Shown piece after piece: positions 6,352 through 6,635 of a DNA stretch of 6,635 nt. Source of the stretch: JBBIRM01 sp964517975. Its GTDB lineage: Bacteria > Desulfobacterota > BSN033 > UBA1163. Position 1 is the stretch's first letter. The number at the start of each line of letters is the position of its first letter. The notes under the pieces were generated by a model. That model saw nothing but the letters and a program-made list of their open reading frames with translations. It had not been told where the DNA came from and searched no databases. The translations under genes were made by a program, and so were the position numbers. Location of the stretch: positions 1 through 6,635 of the forward strand of contig CAZFDM010000012.1 of assembly GCA_964517975.1 (NCBI GenBank). Reading direction: 5' to 3'.

Positions 6352-6394
6352 CTTAAGAAGGTTTTCTCACTGCTGGCGGAGAACCTTACTTGAG
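6352..6394 (-). promoter_or_regulatory. Imperfect hairpin in the ilvD 5' leader
   Basis: On the + strand CTTAAG (6352-6357), AAGGTT (6358-6363) and CTC (6366-6368) pair with GAG (6379-6381), AACCTT (6382-6387) and CTTGAG (6389-6394). That makes 15 base pairs with a 2-nt bulge on one side and a 1-nt bulge on the other, around a 10-nt loop. In ilvD mRNA it would lie about 65 nt before the start codon. No T-run follows in the ilvD direction, so it is not a complete attenuator terminator, and no T-box consensus is visible. Confidence 0.4.
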
Positions 6395-6408
6395 GTTTTT
6401 AACATATC

Positions 6409-6425
6409 TTGACAAATTTCGTCAA
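6409..6425. promoter_or_regulatory. TTGAC-N7-GTCAA dyad between ilvD and tRNA-Leu
   Basis: The 17-bp sequence TTGACAAATTTCGTCAA is symmetrical at seven of eight base pairs about its centre. It contains the -35 box of the tRNA-Leu promoter and, on the other strand, TTGACG, which could act as a -35 box for ilvD with TAAAAA at 6396-6401 (18-bp spacer). It is either an operator or a pair of back-to-back -35 boxes. Confidence 0.3.
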
Positions 6426-6427
6426 AG

Positions 6428-6433
6428 AGTATA
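6428..6433 (-). promoter_or_regulatory. Possible -10 box for ilvD
   Basis: On the minus strand TATACT matches the -10 consensus at five of six bases and overlaps the tRNA-Leu -10 box on the opposite strand. No convincing -35 sequence stands 16-19 bp upstream, so this is weak. If used, the ilvD leader would be about 135 nt and would contain the whole hairpin at 6352-6394. Confidence 0.2.
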
Positions 6434-6441
6434 AATGATAA

Positions 6442-6473
6442 GTAAAGATTACGAATCACGATTCGCGCTTTAC
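6442..6473 (+). other. Two-part hairpin in the tRNA-Leu leader
   Basis: The outer arms GTAAAG (6442-6447) and CTTTAC (6468-6473) and the inner arms CGAATC (6452-6457) and GATTCG (6460-6465) are perfect inverted pairs separated by an AT/CG internal loop. The structure ends 7 nt before the tRNA 5' end. It may help RNase P processing or be a copy of a dispersed palindromic repeat; the tight 2-nt inner loop would open somewhat in RNA. Confidence 0.35.
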
Positions 6474-6480
6474 GGGAAAT

Positions 6481-6568
6481 GCCTGGGTGGCGGAATTGGT
6501 AGACGCAAGGGACTTAAAATCCCTCCCGCCTTTGGCGGGTGCCGGTTCGACTCCGGCCCTAGGCACCA
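6481..6568 (+). tRNA. tRNA-Leu (anticodon UAA)
   Basis: An 88-nt class II tRNA. The acceptor arms GCCTGGG (6481-6487) and CCTAGGC (6558-6564) pair with one G-U. Discriminator A6565, as needed by leucyl-tRNA synthetase, precedes an encoded CCA (6566-6568). The anticodon stem AGGGA/TCCCT closes loop CTTAAAA with anticodon TAA at 6515-6517. A long variable arm CCCGCC-TTT-GGCGGG and the T arm GCCGG-TTCGACT-CCGGC complete it. It decodes UUA and UUG. The matching E. coli gene, leuZ, directly follows cysT; here it stands about 4.8 kb away as a single-gene unit. Confidence 0.96.
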
Positions 6569-6585
6569 GTGATTTTAATACATTA

Positions 6586-6613
6586 GAGGGCTCTTCGGAG
6601 CCCTTCTTTTTTT
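6586..6613 (+). terminator. Rho-independent terminator of tRNA-Leu
   Basis: The stem GAGGGCTC (6586-6593) and GAGCCCTT (6598-6605, one G-T pair) is closed by a very stable C(UUCG)G tetraloop and followed by seven T residues (6607-6613). It sits 17 nt after the tRNA CCA. Confidence 0.93.
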
Positions 6614-6635
6614 GCCTCTGTAGGGAGGCCTAAGG

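Larger units (their letters stand above)
6409..6435 (+). promoter_or_regulatory. Promoter of tRNA-Leu
   Basis: A perfect TTGACA -35 box (6409-6414) is followed after 15 bp by TATAAA (6430-6435), a five-of-six -10 box. Transcription would start near 6442, giving a leader of about 39 nt that contains a hairpin before the tRNA. The architecture (perfect -35, 15-bp spacer) is the same as at the tRNA-Gly/Cys promoter. Confidence 0.55.

Noticed and set aside
6356..6408. Minus-strand 12-codon ORF (ATG at about 6404 reading MLKTSSKVLRQQ) as an ilv-type leader peptide.
   Set aside because: It has only two Leu and one Val codon, no Ile, no SD and no attenuator terminator behind it, so classical attenuation is not supported.
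1631..6568. Integrative element between tRNA-Cys and tRNA-Leu using a tRNA 3' end as an attachment site.
   Set aside because: No integrase gene and no direct repeat of the tRNA-Cys 3' end at the far side. The only shared string is the T-arm CCGGTTC, common to many tRNAs.

Overview
The window looks like a piece of a bacterial chromosome of moderate-to-low GC, most likely from an anaerobic, deltaproteobacteria-like (Desulfobacterota-type) Gram-negative. Four things suggest this: a periplasmic lytic transglycosylase with an N-terminal DUF4124-type domain next to pgsA; the pgsA - tRNA-Gly - tRNA-Cys order; a nickel-pincer (LarA-family) racemase beside an iron-type alcohol dehydrogenase; and a dihydroxyacid dehydratase of the oxygen-labile [4Fe-4S] sequence type. 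No ribosomal RNA or other decisive taxonomic marker is present, so the lineage is an inference.

Layout. Positions 1-126 are the last 41 codons of an ISL3-family transposase whose body lies outside the window. Positions 214-810 (+) encode a secreted SLT-type lytic transglycosylase and 886-1449 (+) encode PgsA (phosphatidylglycerophosphate synthase). A promoter near 1508-1534 precedes tRNA-Gly(GCC) at 1554-1628 and tRNA-Cys(GCA) at 1631-1705, which end in a strong intrinsic terminator (1714-1747). A separate two-gene unit follows: an iron-containing alcohol dehydrogenase (1841-3157, +) and a LarA-like Ni-dependent 2-hydroxyacid racemase/epimerase (3169-4644, +). Its candidate promoter overlaps a near-perfect 23-bp palindrome. 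ilvD (4628-6286, -) converges on the larA-like gene and their 3' ends overlap by 17 bp. A 194-bp divergent intergenic region with several dyads separates ilvD from tRNA-Leu(UAA) at 6481-6568 (+), which has its own promoter and a UUCG-loop terminator (6586-6613).

How the genes fit together. PgsA and the lytic transglycosylase belong to envelope housekeeping, and the tRNAs to translation. IlvD makes the 2-keto acid precursors of Val, Leu and Ile. The dehydrogenase and the LarA-like protein form a likely metabolic cassette in which one enzyme could interconvert stereoisomers of a hydroxyacid and the other oxidise or reduce an alcohol or hydroxyacid; the substrate cannot be read from sequence. 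The NPN cofactor genes larB, larC and larE are not in the window.

The most interesting structural point is that the Gly(GCC)-Cys(GCA)-Leu(UAA) tRNA set, contiguous after pgsA in E. coli (glyW-cysT-leuZ), is here split by about 4.8 kb carrying the dehydrogenase, larA-like and ilvD genes. I see no CRISPR array, toxin-antitoxin, phage or defence module, and no clearly unprecedented system. The leads below concern genome rearrangement, the racemase/dehydrogenase pair and regulatory dyads.
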